Assembly: GCF_000744945.1 (NCBI RefSeq)
Contig: NZ_JQMX01000001.1
Span: forward strand, 3,359,130 to 3,423,129
Source of the DNA: Carnobacterium maltaromaticum DSM 20342
Lineage (GTDB): Bacteria; Bacillota; Bacilli; Lactobacillales; Carnobacteriaceae
Direction of reading: 5' to 3'
DNA length: 64,000 nucleotides
The notes under the pieces were generated by a model that had not been told where the DNA came from, made no database searches, and worked only from the letters and a program-made list of their open reading frames with translations. Made by a program: the position numbers and the translations under genes. Shown here piece by piece: positions 7,663 through 15,674 of this stretch (its first letter is position 1; each line of letters begins with the position of its first letter).

Positions 7663-7809
7663 GGATTAAATATATAAGATATACTCTTGGTAGAAATAGT
7701 TTTAAATAAATGATGAGTCACTATTCGTTTGTTTTATTTTTAGTTAAGAAAGAAGAGTAGCTATACAAAAAAATTCCTGATTATGATATGCTACCAATGA
7801 GGTGATAAA

Positions 7810-8472
7810 ATGAAAATTAGATACCAGCAGAATTTAATTAGGCTATTCTTTATTGCCTATATGTTTGCGATTTACTTTATATCTTATCGGTATCAGCTAA
7901 TGTTGTTGAATGGATTATTAGCTTACATACCTATTGAATTATCTTTTTGGTTGACGAATAAAAAACTTAAATCTACTAGTCTTTTTTTTATTATCAGTGC
8001 TGTTTGGCTTGTTTTTTTCCCAAATCTGCCCTATTTATTAACAGACTTAGTTCATCTAAGTTGGTTACGACCTTATATTCAAGATAGTTATGCTTTGCTA
8101 AGTGCACCGAATATTTGGAAGGACTTTTATTTACTGTTAGCTGGAGTGATTGGCTTTTTGATAGTGGGTTATCATAGTTTGAAAGCTTTTGGAGATGCAT
8201 TGGCAATTCGGTTTAACTTTAAAAAGAACTATTATGTTCATCTTTTTTATCTATTTATTTGTGGGATTTCTAGTTTTGGAATTTATTTAGGGCGTTTTTC
8301 AAGGCTTCATACGGTCTATTTAATTACTGACCCAATCGAATCAATCAGAGCGATTATTGATGCATTTGAGCCAAATATGTATCTATTTATTTTAGGTTTT
8401 ACTATATTACAGCTTATTCTATTTTATGCAGTTAGCTTTATACGGCTGGATAATACATCATTTAAGGCTTGA
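7810..8472 (+). CDS. DUF1361 membrane protein
   Basis: 220-residue polytopic membrane protein with about six hydrophobic segments. The segment WLVFFPNLPYLLTDLVHL is the hallmark of DUF1361, as is the region GIYLGRFSRLHT. Function of the family is unknown. ATG 7810 is preceded by GAGGTGAT. Monocistronic, ending at a bidirectional terminator shared with the convergent flavodoxin gene. Confidence 0.85.
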   Translation: MKIRYQQNLIRLFFIAYMFAIYFISYRYQLMLLNGLLAYIPIELSFWLTNKKLKSTSLFFIISAVWLVFFPNLPYLLTDLVHLSWLRPYIQDSYALLSAPNIWKDFYLLLAGVIGFLIVGYHSLKAFGDALAIRFNFKKNYYVHLFYLFICGISSFGIYLGRFSRLHTVYLITDPIESIRAIIDAFEPNMYLFILGFTILQLILFYAVSFIRLDNTSFKA

Positions 8473-8502
8473 AATAGCGGTTGAAAAGTATCTTTAGATT
8501 AA

Positions 8503-8548
8503 AAAAAAGAGTTAAAAATCAAATTGAATTGATTTTTAACTCTTTTTT
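8503..8548. terminator. Bidirectional terminator, DUF1361 gene / flavodoxin
   Basis: About 20-bp stem (8503-8522 with 8529-8548), A-rich on one side and T-rich on the other, serving both convergent genes. Confidence 0.85.
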
Positions 8549-8988
8549 TATAGTTTGCTAACTAATTCTTTAGCAAATGCTTCTAATTTTTGGATATCCT
8601 CTTCTTCAGCAGCGAGGTCAATTTTGACACTTTCAGCACCTTTAGTCGCTCCAGTTTCAATAAATCGTTCAGTAAAGTCATCAATCGATTTACAAAAATC
8701 GTCATAAAATGTATCGCCAGATCCACAAGTCCCAAAAATTTTACCAGTTAAATCAACATCAGCTAAGTCTTCATAAAAATCGACAATTTCATCTGGTAAA
8801 TCACCGTCGCCGTATGTATATGTAGCAACAATACATAAGTCAACATTTTCAAAGTCATCAGGTTCAGCATTAGTGCACTCAACAGTTTCAACATCAATGT
8901 TTAAATTTTCAAGCGCTTCTGCGACCACATCGGCAATTTCTTCTGTATTTCCCGTCATACTTGCATAAACAATTTTAGCACTTGGCAT
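8548..8988 (-). CDS. Short-chain flavodoxin
   Basis: FMN-binding electron carrier of the cytoplasm. 146 residues, the usual length for short flavodoxins. The phosphate-binding loop is YASMTGNTEEIAD at residues 8-20, and FMN-side loops are TYTYGDGDLPDE and GSGDTFYDDFC. I place the start at ATG 8988 (MPSAKIV), because a GGAGGG ribosome binding site (9003-8998) sits 9 bases upstream; the longer open frame to 9033 would put that site inside the gene. No redox partner is adjacent. Confidence 0.92.
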   Translation of the reverse strand: MPSAKIVYASMTGNTEEIADVVAEALENLNIDVETVECTNAEPDDFENVDLCIVATYTYGDGDLPDEIVDFYEDLADVDLTGKIFGTCGSGDTFYDDFCKSIDDFTERFIETGATKGAESVKIDLAAEEEDIQKLEAFAKELVSKL

Positions 8989-9193
8989 TTCAATCATCCC
9001 TCCATAGTTCAATTCAACTATTACATCCTTCAAATTATAACAAATATAGCGTTACAAATGCAATTAAAATCACAAATAGTTTTTTTTGCTTTCAAAGACT
9101 CTTTAAATAGAAATAAATTATTCTTAAATCTGACTAAATAGTTGATAAATTCAGTTTTTATTAGGATTTTTAAAATTCTTTAAACAAGATTGG

Positions 9194-9221
9194 TTCACAA
9201 AACAGAAAAATGCGTTATAAT
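9194..9221 (+). promoter_or_regulatory. Promoter of map
   Basis: TTCACA (9194-9199), 16-base spacer, TATAAT (9216-9221): near-consensus sigma-A promoter 52 bases before the map start. Confidence 0.7.
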
Positions 9222-9273
9222 AGAGAAGATGAAAGCTTAAGCTACATGTAGTTTAAAAGAAAAGAGGAATTGT

Positions 9274-10029
9274 ATGATAACATTAAAATCTCCACGTGAA
9301 ATTGAAGCAATGGCGGAATCAGGTGCTTTACTGGCTAATGTGCATATTGCTTTGCGTGATTTTATTAAGCCTGGCATTACAAGTTGGGATATTGAAGAAT
9401 TTGTAGATAAATTTATAACAGATCATGGAGCAATTGCTGCACAAAAAGGCTTTGAAGGCTATAAATATGCAACTTGTGTTAGTATCAATGATGAAATTTG
9501 TCATGGTTTTCCTAGAAAAGAAGTCCTAAAAGATGGTGATTTAATTAAAGTTGACATGTGTGTCGATTTAAAAGGAGCATTATCAGATTCTTGCTGGAGT
9601 TATGTCGTTGGAAAATCAACGCCAGAGCTAGACCATTTAATGGAAGTAACGAAGAAGTCATTATATTTAGGGATTGAGCAAGCTCAAGTAGGTAACCGGA
9701 TTGGTGATATCGGACATGCAATTCAAACCTATGTAGAAGGCGAAAACTTAGGCGTAGTTCGTGAATTTATTGGTCATGGTATTGGCCCAACAATCCACGA
9801 AAGTCCAGCTGTACCTCATTATGGTGAAGCAGGAAAAGGGTTACGTTTAAAAGAAGGTATGGTTATAACAATCGAACCTATGGTCAACACAGGAACTTGG
9901 AAATCTAAAATGGATGACAATGGTTGGACCGCACGCACAAAAGATGGCGGAATTAGCTGCCAATTTGAACATACTTTAGCTATTACTAAAGACGGCCCTC
10001 GTATTTTAACCTCACAAGGCGATCAATAA
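9274..10029 (+). CDS. map: Methionine aminopeptidase, type I
   Basis: Removes the N-terminal methionine from new proteins. 251 residues, standard for type I. The five metal ligands are in KVDMCVDLKGALSDS (two Asp), GHGIGPTIHE (His), ITIEPMVN (Glu) and QFEHTLAIT (Glu); CHGFPRKEV carries the substrate histidine. ATG 9274 has an AAAGAGGAA ribosome binding site. Own promoter and terminator. Confidence 0.96.
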   Translation: MITLKSPREIEAMAESGALLANVHIALRDFIKPGITSWDIEEFVDKFITDHGAIAAQKGFEGYKYATCVSINDEICHGFPRKEVLKDGDLIKVDMCVDLKGALSDSCWSYVVGKSTPELDHLMEVTKKSLYLGIEQAQVGNRIGDIGHAIQTYVEGENLGVVREFIGHGIGPTIHESPAVPHYGEAGKGLRLKEGMVITIEPMVNTGTWKSKMDDNGWTARTKDGGISCQFEHTLAITKDGPRILTSQGDQ

Positions 10030-10039
10030 AATAAGTTTA

Positions 10040-10078
10040 AAGAGGGTACAACTGAAATTAGTTGTACCCTCTTTTTTT
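10040..10078 (+). terminator. Terminator of map
   Basis: Perfect 14-bp stem (10040-10053 with 10060-10073) and a seven-T tail. Confidence 0.9.
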
Positions 10079-10091
10079 ATCCAGTTCTCCA

Positions 10092-10233
10092 GCTTAACGA
10101 GCTTTTTATTTAGGCTAGCTCTTATGAGCCAACTCCTTGAGAAAAAGATAAAAATTCAAGGTGACAAAAAGCATCACATTAATTTTTCCTATTTTCTTAT
10201 CAGAGCTACCCGGCTCAACGAGCTTTTTATTTA
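10092..10233. repeat. Pair of 21-bp direct repeats in intergenic DNA
   Basis: GCTTAACGAGCTTTTTATTTA (first 20 bases from 10092) recurs at 10213-10233 with one change (GCTCAACG...). The two copies are 121 bases apart between map and the YihY gene. No coding frame; role unknown. Confidence 0.55.
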
Positions 10234-10322
10234 AGTAAATACTTTCTTTTTTCTATCTTTTAGCTTAGAATTGAAAGGCATAACAAGTTTTTTAGATGTC
10301 TTAAGAGTACGAGGAGTAATAA

Positions 10323-11261
10323 ATGACTAGCTCAAAAAAAATGAATAAGTATTTTAATAAAAAGGAATGGTTACGTTTTTTTGAAACCATTCAGAGGAAG
10401 TATCAAGAAGCTGAAGTAACAAACTCTTCAGTAGTTATTGCCTACTATTTATTATTATCTTTCTTCCCAATTGTAATCATTATCGGAAATTTACTGCCAT
10501 TGCTGAATCTAGATATCAATACGATTTTACCTTATTTTTCTACTATTATTCCTGAAGCCATTTACCAAGAAATCGTTGAAACCATTCATCGTTTGTTGAC
10601 TTCTAGTAGCAGTGGAATGTTATCTTTTGGTATTGTTGCCGCTTTTTGGGCTGCTAGTAAAGGTATGAATGCGATGCAGGTAAGTATGAACAAAGCCTAT
10701 GGAGTTGAACCAAGAAAGAACATGTTTGTAATTCGATTAGCTTCATTGGCATTTACTTTAATTTTAGTTTTAGGCATTGTAGCATTAGTTTTAGTGTTCA
10801 GTTTTGGACAAGTGGTTTTGAATTATTTAACTCCACTTTTACAGTTGCCAGAAGAATTAGTAGCTATTTTTCAAAGTGTCAAATGGCCAGTTACGCTGTT
10901 TGTCTTATTATTTGTATTTACCTTAGTTTATTACATGGTTCCTAATGCGCAAGTAAAGGTTAAATTTGTTTTGCCAGGTGCTATATTTGCTACAATAGGT
11001 TGGGTATTGTTATCACAAGCATTCGCCATATATGTACGCTACTTTTCAGGTAGAACCTTAAGCTACGGGAGTGTAGGGATTTTTATTGTTCTAATGCTTT
11101 GGTTAAATGGTTCTGGAATTGTTTTAACCTTAGGCGCAGTTATTAATGCTTCAATCGATGAATTTAGACATGGAAAGATAGAAAATAATAGTAGTCGAAT
11201 CGGTGATTACTTCGAACGTCAGATTAATAAAGGTAAAGATAAGTTAACAAATAAGAAATAA
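10323..11261 (+). CDS. YihY/BrkB family membrane protein
   Basis: 312-residue inner-membrane protein with six predicted membrane spans. Family features are visible: VIAYYLLLSFFPIVIIIGNL near residue 40, AAFWAASKGMNAMQ in the middle and LSYGSVGIFIVLMLWLN near residue 245. Once named ribonuclease BN by mistake; true function unknown. ATG 10323 follows a GAGGAG ribosome binding site. The C-terminus is charged and soluble. Single gene with its own terminator. Confidence 0.9.
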   Translation: MTSSKKMNKYFNKKEWLRFFETIQRKYQEAEVTNSSVVIAYYLLLSFFPIVIIIGNLLPLLNLDINTILPYFSTIIPEAIYQEIVETIHRLLTSSSSGMLSFGIVAAFWAASKGMNAMQVSMNKAYGVEPRKNMFVIRLASLAFTLILVLGIVALVLVFSFGQVVLNYLTPLLQLPEELVAIFQSVKWPVTLFVLLFVFTLVYYMVPNAQVKVKFVLPGAIFATIGWVLLSQAFAIYVRYFSGRTLSYGSVGIFIVLMLWLNGSGIVLTLGAVINASIDEFRHGKIENNSSRIGDYFERQINKGKDKLTNKK

Positions 11262-11264
11262 AAT

Positions 11265-11313
11265 AAAAAGCTATAGATGTTACTCTTTTGTAGAGTGCCA
11301 TCTATAGCTTTTT
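11265..11313 (+). terminator. Terminator of the YihY gene
   Basis: 15-bp stem (11265-11279 with 11299-11313) with an inner ACTC/GAGT pair, ending in T. Confidence 0.85.
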
Positions 11314-11733
11314 GATTGTAAATAGAGTTTAAGTCATATGTGAAACAAAAATTTAATGAACTTCTGATGAATCGGAAATAAAAGGACTGTCTTGTTTCGC
11401 GTTTTTTTATTCTAATGAAGCAGGTGTAGGTAATAAGTTTCTTTTTTTACTGTTATATAAGAAAAAAAAAGAATGGAAAATTCAATGGAAAAAGAGATAA
11501 TGTGATAAGGTTTAAGAATTTTAACCGTTGTTATTAACTAAAATAAATTATAAATATTTTAATGATTTGTTTTTCTATTAATTTAGTATACATATATATT
11601 TAGAATTATCATTTTATTTAGCCCTATTTAGCCCACAGAGTGGGGAGAATATGATATAATTATTAAGGTCTAGTTTGTAACTAAATATAAAAAAAGAAAC
11701 TTAAAATGAATAGTTTATTAGTAGGAGGAAAAA
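11314..11733 (+). promoter_or_regulatory. Leader region of the polysaccharide locus with extended -10 promoter
   Basis: About 420 bases without a gene. An extended -10 promoter TGATATAAT lies at 11652-11660, with no good -35, giving a leader of roughly 67 bases before cpsC. Just upstream there is a short direct repeat, TTTAGCCC twice around 11617-11633. No riboswitch or tRNA-like structure was recognised. Confidence 0.6.
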
Positions 11734-12471
11734 ATGGAAGAATCGATTAGTTTAACAGAGCTATTTGAGGTTATAAGAAAGCGTTTAGCTTTGATCATTG
11801 GTTTAGGTTTAGCAGGAATAGCCTTAGCTGCAGTAGTAACTTTTTTCTTGATTACGCCAAAATATAGTGCCACAACACAATTATTAGTTAATCGAGCGAA
11901 TGAAGAAGGGCAATCAACCAATCAATTGGCAGACTTGCAAACAGATGTTCAAATGATTAATACGTATAAAGATATTATCAAAGGTCCGGTTATTTTGGAC
12001 GAAGTAAGAAAAGAGTTGAAAACCAATTTGACTACAGATCAATTGAAAAGTCAGATTGAAGTGATTACACAACAAAATTCACAAGTATTTACAGTTCAAG
12101 TTACGGATGCAGATCCGTATGTAGCTGCAGATATTGCAAATGCTGTAGCTACGGTTTTCCAAAATAAAATCGGCGATATTATGAGTGTGAAAAATGTAAC
12201 ACCGATTTCTAAAGCTGTTCCTAATTCTTCACAGATATCTCCTAACTCAACCATTAATATGCTGATAGGCTTAATTATTGGATTATTACTAGGTGTTGGT
12301 GTGGCTTTTGTCCTTGAATTTTTAGACAAAACGGTTCGAGATGAAAAATTCATTAATGATACGCTAGGATGGACTAATTTAGGAGCGGTTTCTGAAATGG
12401 ATGAAGAAGAATTGACAGCAATTTTACCTGCTGGAGTAAATACTAGACGAGCAGCACGAAGCCGCGTATAA
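11734..12471 (+). CDS. cpsC: Polysaccharide chain-length regulator / tyrosine kinase modulator (Wzz family)
   Basis: Membrane protein that activates the CpsD tyrosine kinase and sets capsule or exopolysaccharide chain length. 245 residues: a short cytoplasmic N-terminus, first membrane span about residues 20-40, extracellular Wzz domain, second span about residues 172-194 (INMLIGLIIGLLLGVGVAF), then a cytoplasmic tail. ATG 11734 follows TAGGAGGAAAAA. First gene of the locus; cpsD starts 15 bases after its stop but is split by an insertion sequence. Confidence 0.93.
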   Translation: MEESISLTELFEVIRKRLALIIGLGLAGIALAAVVTFFLITPKYSATTQLLVNRANEEGQSTNQLADLQTDVQMINTYKDIIKGPVILDEVRKELKTNLTTDQLKSQIEVITQQNSQVFTVQVTDADPYVAADIANAVATVFQNKIGDIMSVKNVTPISKAVPNSSQISPNSTINMLIGLIIGLLLGVGVAFVLEFLDKTVRDEKFINDTLGWTNLGAVSEMDEEELTAILPAGVNTRRAARSRV

Positions 12472-12486
12472 AGGAGATTGACTAGA

Positions 12487-12519
12487 ATGTTTAAATTTAA
12501 AACAAATAAAGAACCCTGA
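12487..12519 (+). pseudogene. cpsD: 5' fragment of cpsD cut off by the insertion sequence
   Basis: Original cpsD start with its AAGGAG ribosome binding site at 12473. It reads MFKFKTNKEP and stops at TGA 12517 inside the left end of the IS. Removing the IS and one target-duplication copy joins this fragment in frame to the downstream part, as MFKFKTNKE-QLIESQKNGAS, which shows it is the true N-terminus. Confidence 0.9.
12510..12514. repeat. Target site duplication, left copy
   Basis: AGAAC directly outside the left inverted repeat; the same five bases follow the right inverted repeat at 14189-14193. Confidence 0.9.
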
Positions 12520-12716
12520 ATAATTCATAGATCTAATTTTTTTGGGAAAATAACGTTTATACATCGATTTGAGTTGAATTTTCTTTTTTCAACCGGTTTG
12601 TACTTGCGAAAACAGATTTCCTTTTGTTTTTTTAACGAAGATAGGGAATCTGGAGCTGTTTTTGGGCGCACGAATCCCTTAGTGATTCCATGTCTTTTTA
12701 AAAGCTGATTGCTATT

Positions 12717-14036
12717 TTACGCTTGCCAACTGAGTTGCTGGATTTTATCCAGTAACTGATAAAACAAGTCTTGATAGACATGATAGGAGCTCATCCGTAA
12801 AAGCAATCTTCGGCCACTGTGGACTAATTTACCCGACACCTTGAACAGGCGGAGCCGCAATGTGTCGACTTGGAATGTCGCTTCCTTTTCAGGTAGACAG
12901 ATGGTCTTCATGAAGTTGACCAGGTTGTAAGCCAACAGGCTTACCATCATCCGCGCATGATTTTCCAAGAAGCTTGAGCTATCCGTCTTGTCGAAATAGA
13001 ACCCATTTTTCGCTTCCTTGATGAAGTTCTCCATGGTGCCACGTTTATGGTAAATCTGGAAGATGGTTTTCGCGGATAATTCCTCGTGAAAATTAGTGAC
13101 CACGTACTCGTGACTGAACACCAGCTGATTCGCTTCCCGAGTCGATTTGATACAGATTCGACGTTTTTGGGGCCAGCTATTGGCTTGATAGAACGCGGAA
13201 TAGTGGTGGACTTCCCTTTCATCCCAGGAATGGTTGTCCCCAACCAGGACATAGGATTCCGCTAGTTTTTCCACGACTTTATTTGATTTCAGGCGGATGA
13301 CATAGAAACTTCCGTTGGATTCACATGTATCATAGACCTCGGGCGTCGCAAAGCCGCTGTCTCCCCGGACCAAAATATCAGTGCAGGGAAGGACTTGACA
13401 GTAATGTGCGAGCATCGGTGCCAGAAAATCTTTTACACCTTTTGACGTATACACATTGCCAGAACGAAGTTCTGCTTTCAGAAAGTCTCCCGTGAGGCCA
13501 TCGAAGGCCACCAACGGATGATAGCCCTGTGTGCCGTAATGGGCATTGTACTCAGTCTTTTCTTGGTTCCCGAACGTATCCGAATGTGTGGAATCTAAAT
13601 CGATGATCATTTGGGTATTGTTCCGTTCCATGCGGACCTTGTCCAGCATGGCTTGGTTCAGTTCCTGAAACTGTGCAATGTTCTCCTCGCTGATCCGGTC
13701 CCAGAAGCGGGATAGTGAGGCCTGGGAGGCGATGGCTTCCTTATCCAAAACCAACCGAAAAATGGGATCTTCCTTCAAGAGATTGGCGGATGAATCCGCG
13801 GAATATCCGGCAATCAACTGGAAGAGCAGCTGTTCGAGCAGGGAGATGTTGTCATGAGTCCAATAAATACGGTCCTCATTGAAGTGGAGGAATTGCTTCG
13901 CGAACGAATAAAATCCAAGCGAATCCATGAATTCCTTCACCAAGATGAGACCGGCATCCGACGAAAGATTACCACCGGTGTTTGACACCACCATTTTAGA
14001 GTTGAATTTTACGTGTTTTTCCTGTAATGTAGCCAT
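12717..14036 (-). CDS. IS1380-family DDE transposase
   Basis: 439-residue transposase, the full family length. Catalytic acidic residues are in MIIDLDSTHSD, VRGDSGFATPEVYD, and the C-terminal block with RGTMENFIKEAKNGF; HARMMVSLLAYNL is typical of the IS1380/IS4 clan. ATG 14036 has an AAGGGG ribosome binding site at 14050-14045, and that site lies in one arm of a long inverted repeat (see 14041-14099). The frame is uninterrupted, so the element is probably active. Confidence 0.94.
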   Translation of the reverse strand: MATLQEKHVKFNSKMVVSNTGGNLSSDAGLILVKEFMDSLGFYSFAKQFLHFNEDRIYWTHDNISLLEQLLFQLIAGYSADSSANLLKEDPIFRLVLDKEAIASQASLSRFWDRISEENIAQFQELNQAMLDKVRMERNNTQMIIDLDSTHSDTFGNQEKTEYNAHYGTQGYHPLVAFDGLTGDFLKAELRSGNVYTSKGVKDFLAPMLAHYCQVLPCTDILVRGDSGFATPEVYDTCESNGSFYVIRLKSNKVVEKLAESYVLVGDNHSWDEREVHHYSAFYQANSWPQKRRICIKSTREANQLVFSHEYVVTNFHEELSAKTIFQIYHKRGTMENFIKEAKNGFYFDKTDSSSFLENHARMMVSLLAYNLVNFMKTICLPEKEATFQVDTLRLRLFKVSGKLVHSGRRLLLRMSSYHVYQDLFYQLLDKIQQLSWQA

Positions 14037-14040
14037 TGAG

Positions 14041-14099
14041 AGAACCCCTTTCTTGGTTTAGTTTAGTCACTTTAACCATAGCAGATTGGGGTTCTTTTT
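14041..14099. promoter_or_regulatory. Inverted repeat hiding the transposase ribosome binding site
   Basis: AGAACCCC (14041-14048) and GGGGTTCT (14088-14095) are exact inverted repeats. On the minus strand the second-read arm includes the transposase ribosome binding site. A possible transposase -10 (TATGGT, 14080-14075) lies between the arms, so self-initiated mRNA lacks the pairing arm while read-through mRNA from outside contains it. On the plus strand the repeat ends in CTTTTT and could act as a terminator. Confidence 0.55.
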
Positions 14100-14174
14100 G
14101 TACACCCAAAGGGTGCGGAAAAAGAAAAGAAGAACCGCGCGTTAATAGGCTTTTAATAGAGTATCAGAAATTCT

Positions 14175-14891
14175 ATGAATTATTCAGGAGAACAATTGAT
14201 TGAAAGTCAAAAAAATGGTGCTAGTTTAGTCACTGTAACAAAACCTAATTCTGTTGTTGCTGAACAATTCAGAACCATTAGAACGAATATTCAATTTTCA
14301 ATGATTGACCGAGATTTAAAATCATTAATTTTCACTTCGTCAGGACCAGGTGAAGGGAAATCAACAACGTCAGCTAATTTAGCGGTTGTCTTTGCGACAC
14401 AAGGCAAGAGAGTTTTGTTAGTGGATGCAGATATGCGAAAACCATCTGTTAATAAAACCTTTAAGTTATCAAATCATGAAGGGTTAACAACACTGTTAAC
14501 AGAAAAAGAAGTCGTACTTGGTGATGTTGTCCATGAAACCAATACTGAAAATTTATTTATTTTAACTTGTGGCCCAATTCCTCCTAATCCTTCAGAATTA
14601 TTAGATTCAAAAAAGATGAATCGTGTAATTGAAATTCTAGAAGAAACTTTTGATTTAGTTATTTTTGATATGCCACCAATTGTATCTGTAACAGATGCGC
14701 AAATAATGGCATCAAAAACAGATGGAACAGTTTTTGTTATTCGTAATGGAATTGCTACTAAAGAAGCAGTTTTGAAAGCTAAACAATTACTTGATATAGT
14801 CAACGCTAATGTAGTTGGAACAATTTTTAATGCATTAGAAAAAAGAAAAGTTAAAGCTTACAAGTATTATGGAATTGAAGGTGAAAACTAA
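14175..14891 (+). CDS. cpsD: Capsule tyrosine kinase CpsD, body of gene with IS-derived start
   Basis: Cytoplasmic BY-kinase partner of CpsC, controlling polysaccharide synthesis by autophosphorylation. Walker A is SSGPGEGKSTT, Walker A' is VLLVDADMRKP and Walker B LVIFDMPP. The C-terminal tyrosine cluster is short (YKYYG). The first nine residues were lost to the IS. The present frame opens at ATG 14175 within the right inverted repeat (MNYSGEQLIES), but no ribosome binding site precedes it. TTG 14196 has AGGAG at 14186-14190, formed at the junction of the IS end and the target duplication, and is the better start (MIESQKNG). The catalytic core is intact; transcription past the IS is uncertain. 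Confidence 0.9.
   Translation: MNYSGEQLIESQKNGASLVTVTKPNSVVAEQFRTIRTNIQFSMIDRDLKSLIFTSSGPGEGKSTTSANLAVVFATQGKRVLLVDADMRKPSVNKTFKLSNHEGLTTLLTEKEVVLGDVVHETNTENLFILTCGPIPPNPSELLDSKKMNRVIEILEETFDLVIFDMPPIVSVTDAQIMASKTDGTVFVIRNGIATKEAVLKAKQLLDIVNANVVGTIFNALEKRKVKAYKYYGIEGEN
14189..14193. repeat. Target site duplication, right copy
   Basis: AGAAC directly outside the right inverted repeat, matching 12510-12514. Confidence 0.9.
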
Positions 14892-15658
14892 TGATTGATT
14901 TACATTGTCATATCCTACCAGGTATTGATGATGGGGCTCAATCATTAGAAGATTCCTTAGCTATGGCTCATATGGCAATAGCTGAAGGAATTACACATAT
15001 TTTAGTGACACCTCATCATAAAAATGGTGTTTTCATCAATGAAAAAAACGAAATCAATCAAAAATTGATAGAGTTGCAAAACGAATTTGATTTACGAGAA
15101 ATTCCAATCAGCTTATTTCCAGGGCAAGAAGTACGAATCAACGGCGAGTTAATGGAAGAAATAGCTGACGGAAAGATTCAGTTTATTGATGAGGAAGACC
15201 AGTATTTATTAATTGAGTTTCCAACAATGTCTGTTCCAGCTTATTCAGAAAATTTATTTTTCGAACTAAGTAAAAAAGGTATTATTCCAATCATTGTTCA
15301 CCCAGAGCGCAACCAAGTATTTATGGATAACCCTAATGCATTAAAACCATTTATTGAAAGAGGGGCTTTAGCACAGTTAACAGCTGGGAGTTATTTAGGT
15401 AAATTTGGTAAAAAAATTCAAAAAGTGAGCAAACAAATGTTGGAGGCAAATCTTGTTCACTTTATTGCGTCAGATGCACATAATACGACTTCTAGAAGCT
15501 TTTTAATGAAAGCAGCTTATGACAAGTTGGGGCAAGATTTTGGAAATAGAAAAGCTGAAAGTTTTAAGCAACTAACAAAAGATTTAATTAATGGTGAAAT
15601 AATTAATGTAAATGCACCAAAAAATGTAAAAGAACATAAAATTTTTGGCTTGTTTTAA
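14891..15658 (+). CDS. cpsB: Protein tyrosine phosphatase CpsB/YwqE (PHP family)
   Basis: Manganese-dependent phosphatase that dephosphorylates CpsD. 255 residues, the usual length. PHP-type metal ligands are visible: HCHILPGIDDGA at residues 5-16, PGQEVR, HPERN and SDAHN. Its ATG overlaps the cpsD stop by one base (TAATG), showing translational coupling, so any polar effect of the IS also reaches this gene. The gene order cpsC-cpsD-cpsB is the common one in lactobacilli and enterococcal relatives. Confidence 0.94.
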   Translation: MIDLHCHILPGIDDGAQSLEDSLAMAHMAIAEGITHILVTPHHKNGVFINEKNEINQKLIELQNEFDLREIPISLFPGQEVRINGELMEEIADGKIQFIDEEDQYLLIEFPTMSVPAYSENLFFELSKKGIIPIIVHPERNQVFMDNPNALKPFIERGALAQLTAGSYLGKFGKKIQKVSKQMLEANLVHFIASDAHNTTSRSFLMKAAYDKLGQDFGNRKAESFKQLTKDLINGEIINVNAPKNVKEHKIFGLF

Positions 15659-15674
15659 AAGGAGGAGTATCAAA

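Larger units (their letters stand above)
12515..14188 (-). mobile_element. IS1380-family insertion sequence inside cpsD
   Basis: 1674-bp element bounded by perfect 17-bp terminal inverted repeats (12515-12531 and 14172-14188) and flanked by a 5-bp target duplication AGAAC. It contains a single transposase gene on the minus strand, opposite to the polysaccharide operon. Base composition is visibly more GC-rich than the surroundings. The intact ends, duplication and open transposase frame show a recent insertion. Confidence 0.96.

Noticed and set aside
11314..11733. Riboswitch or JUMPstart-like element in the polysaccharide leader
   Set aside because: No recognisable conserved RNA structure or motif; only an extended -10 promoter and a short direct repeat.
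12947..13252. Second minus-strand open frame inside the IS
   Set aside because: It overlaps the transposase in another frame, with low-complexity basic translation; a shadow of the GC-richer transposase gene.
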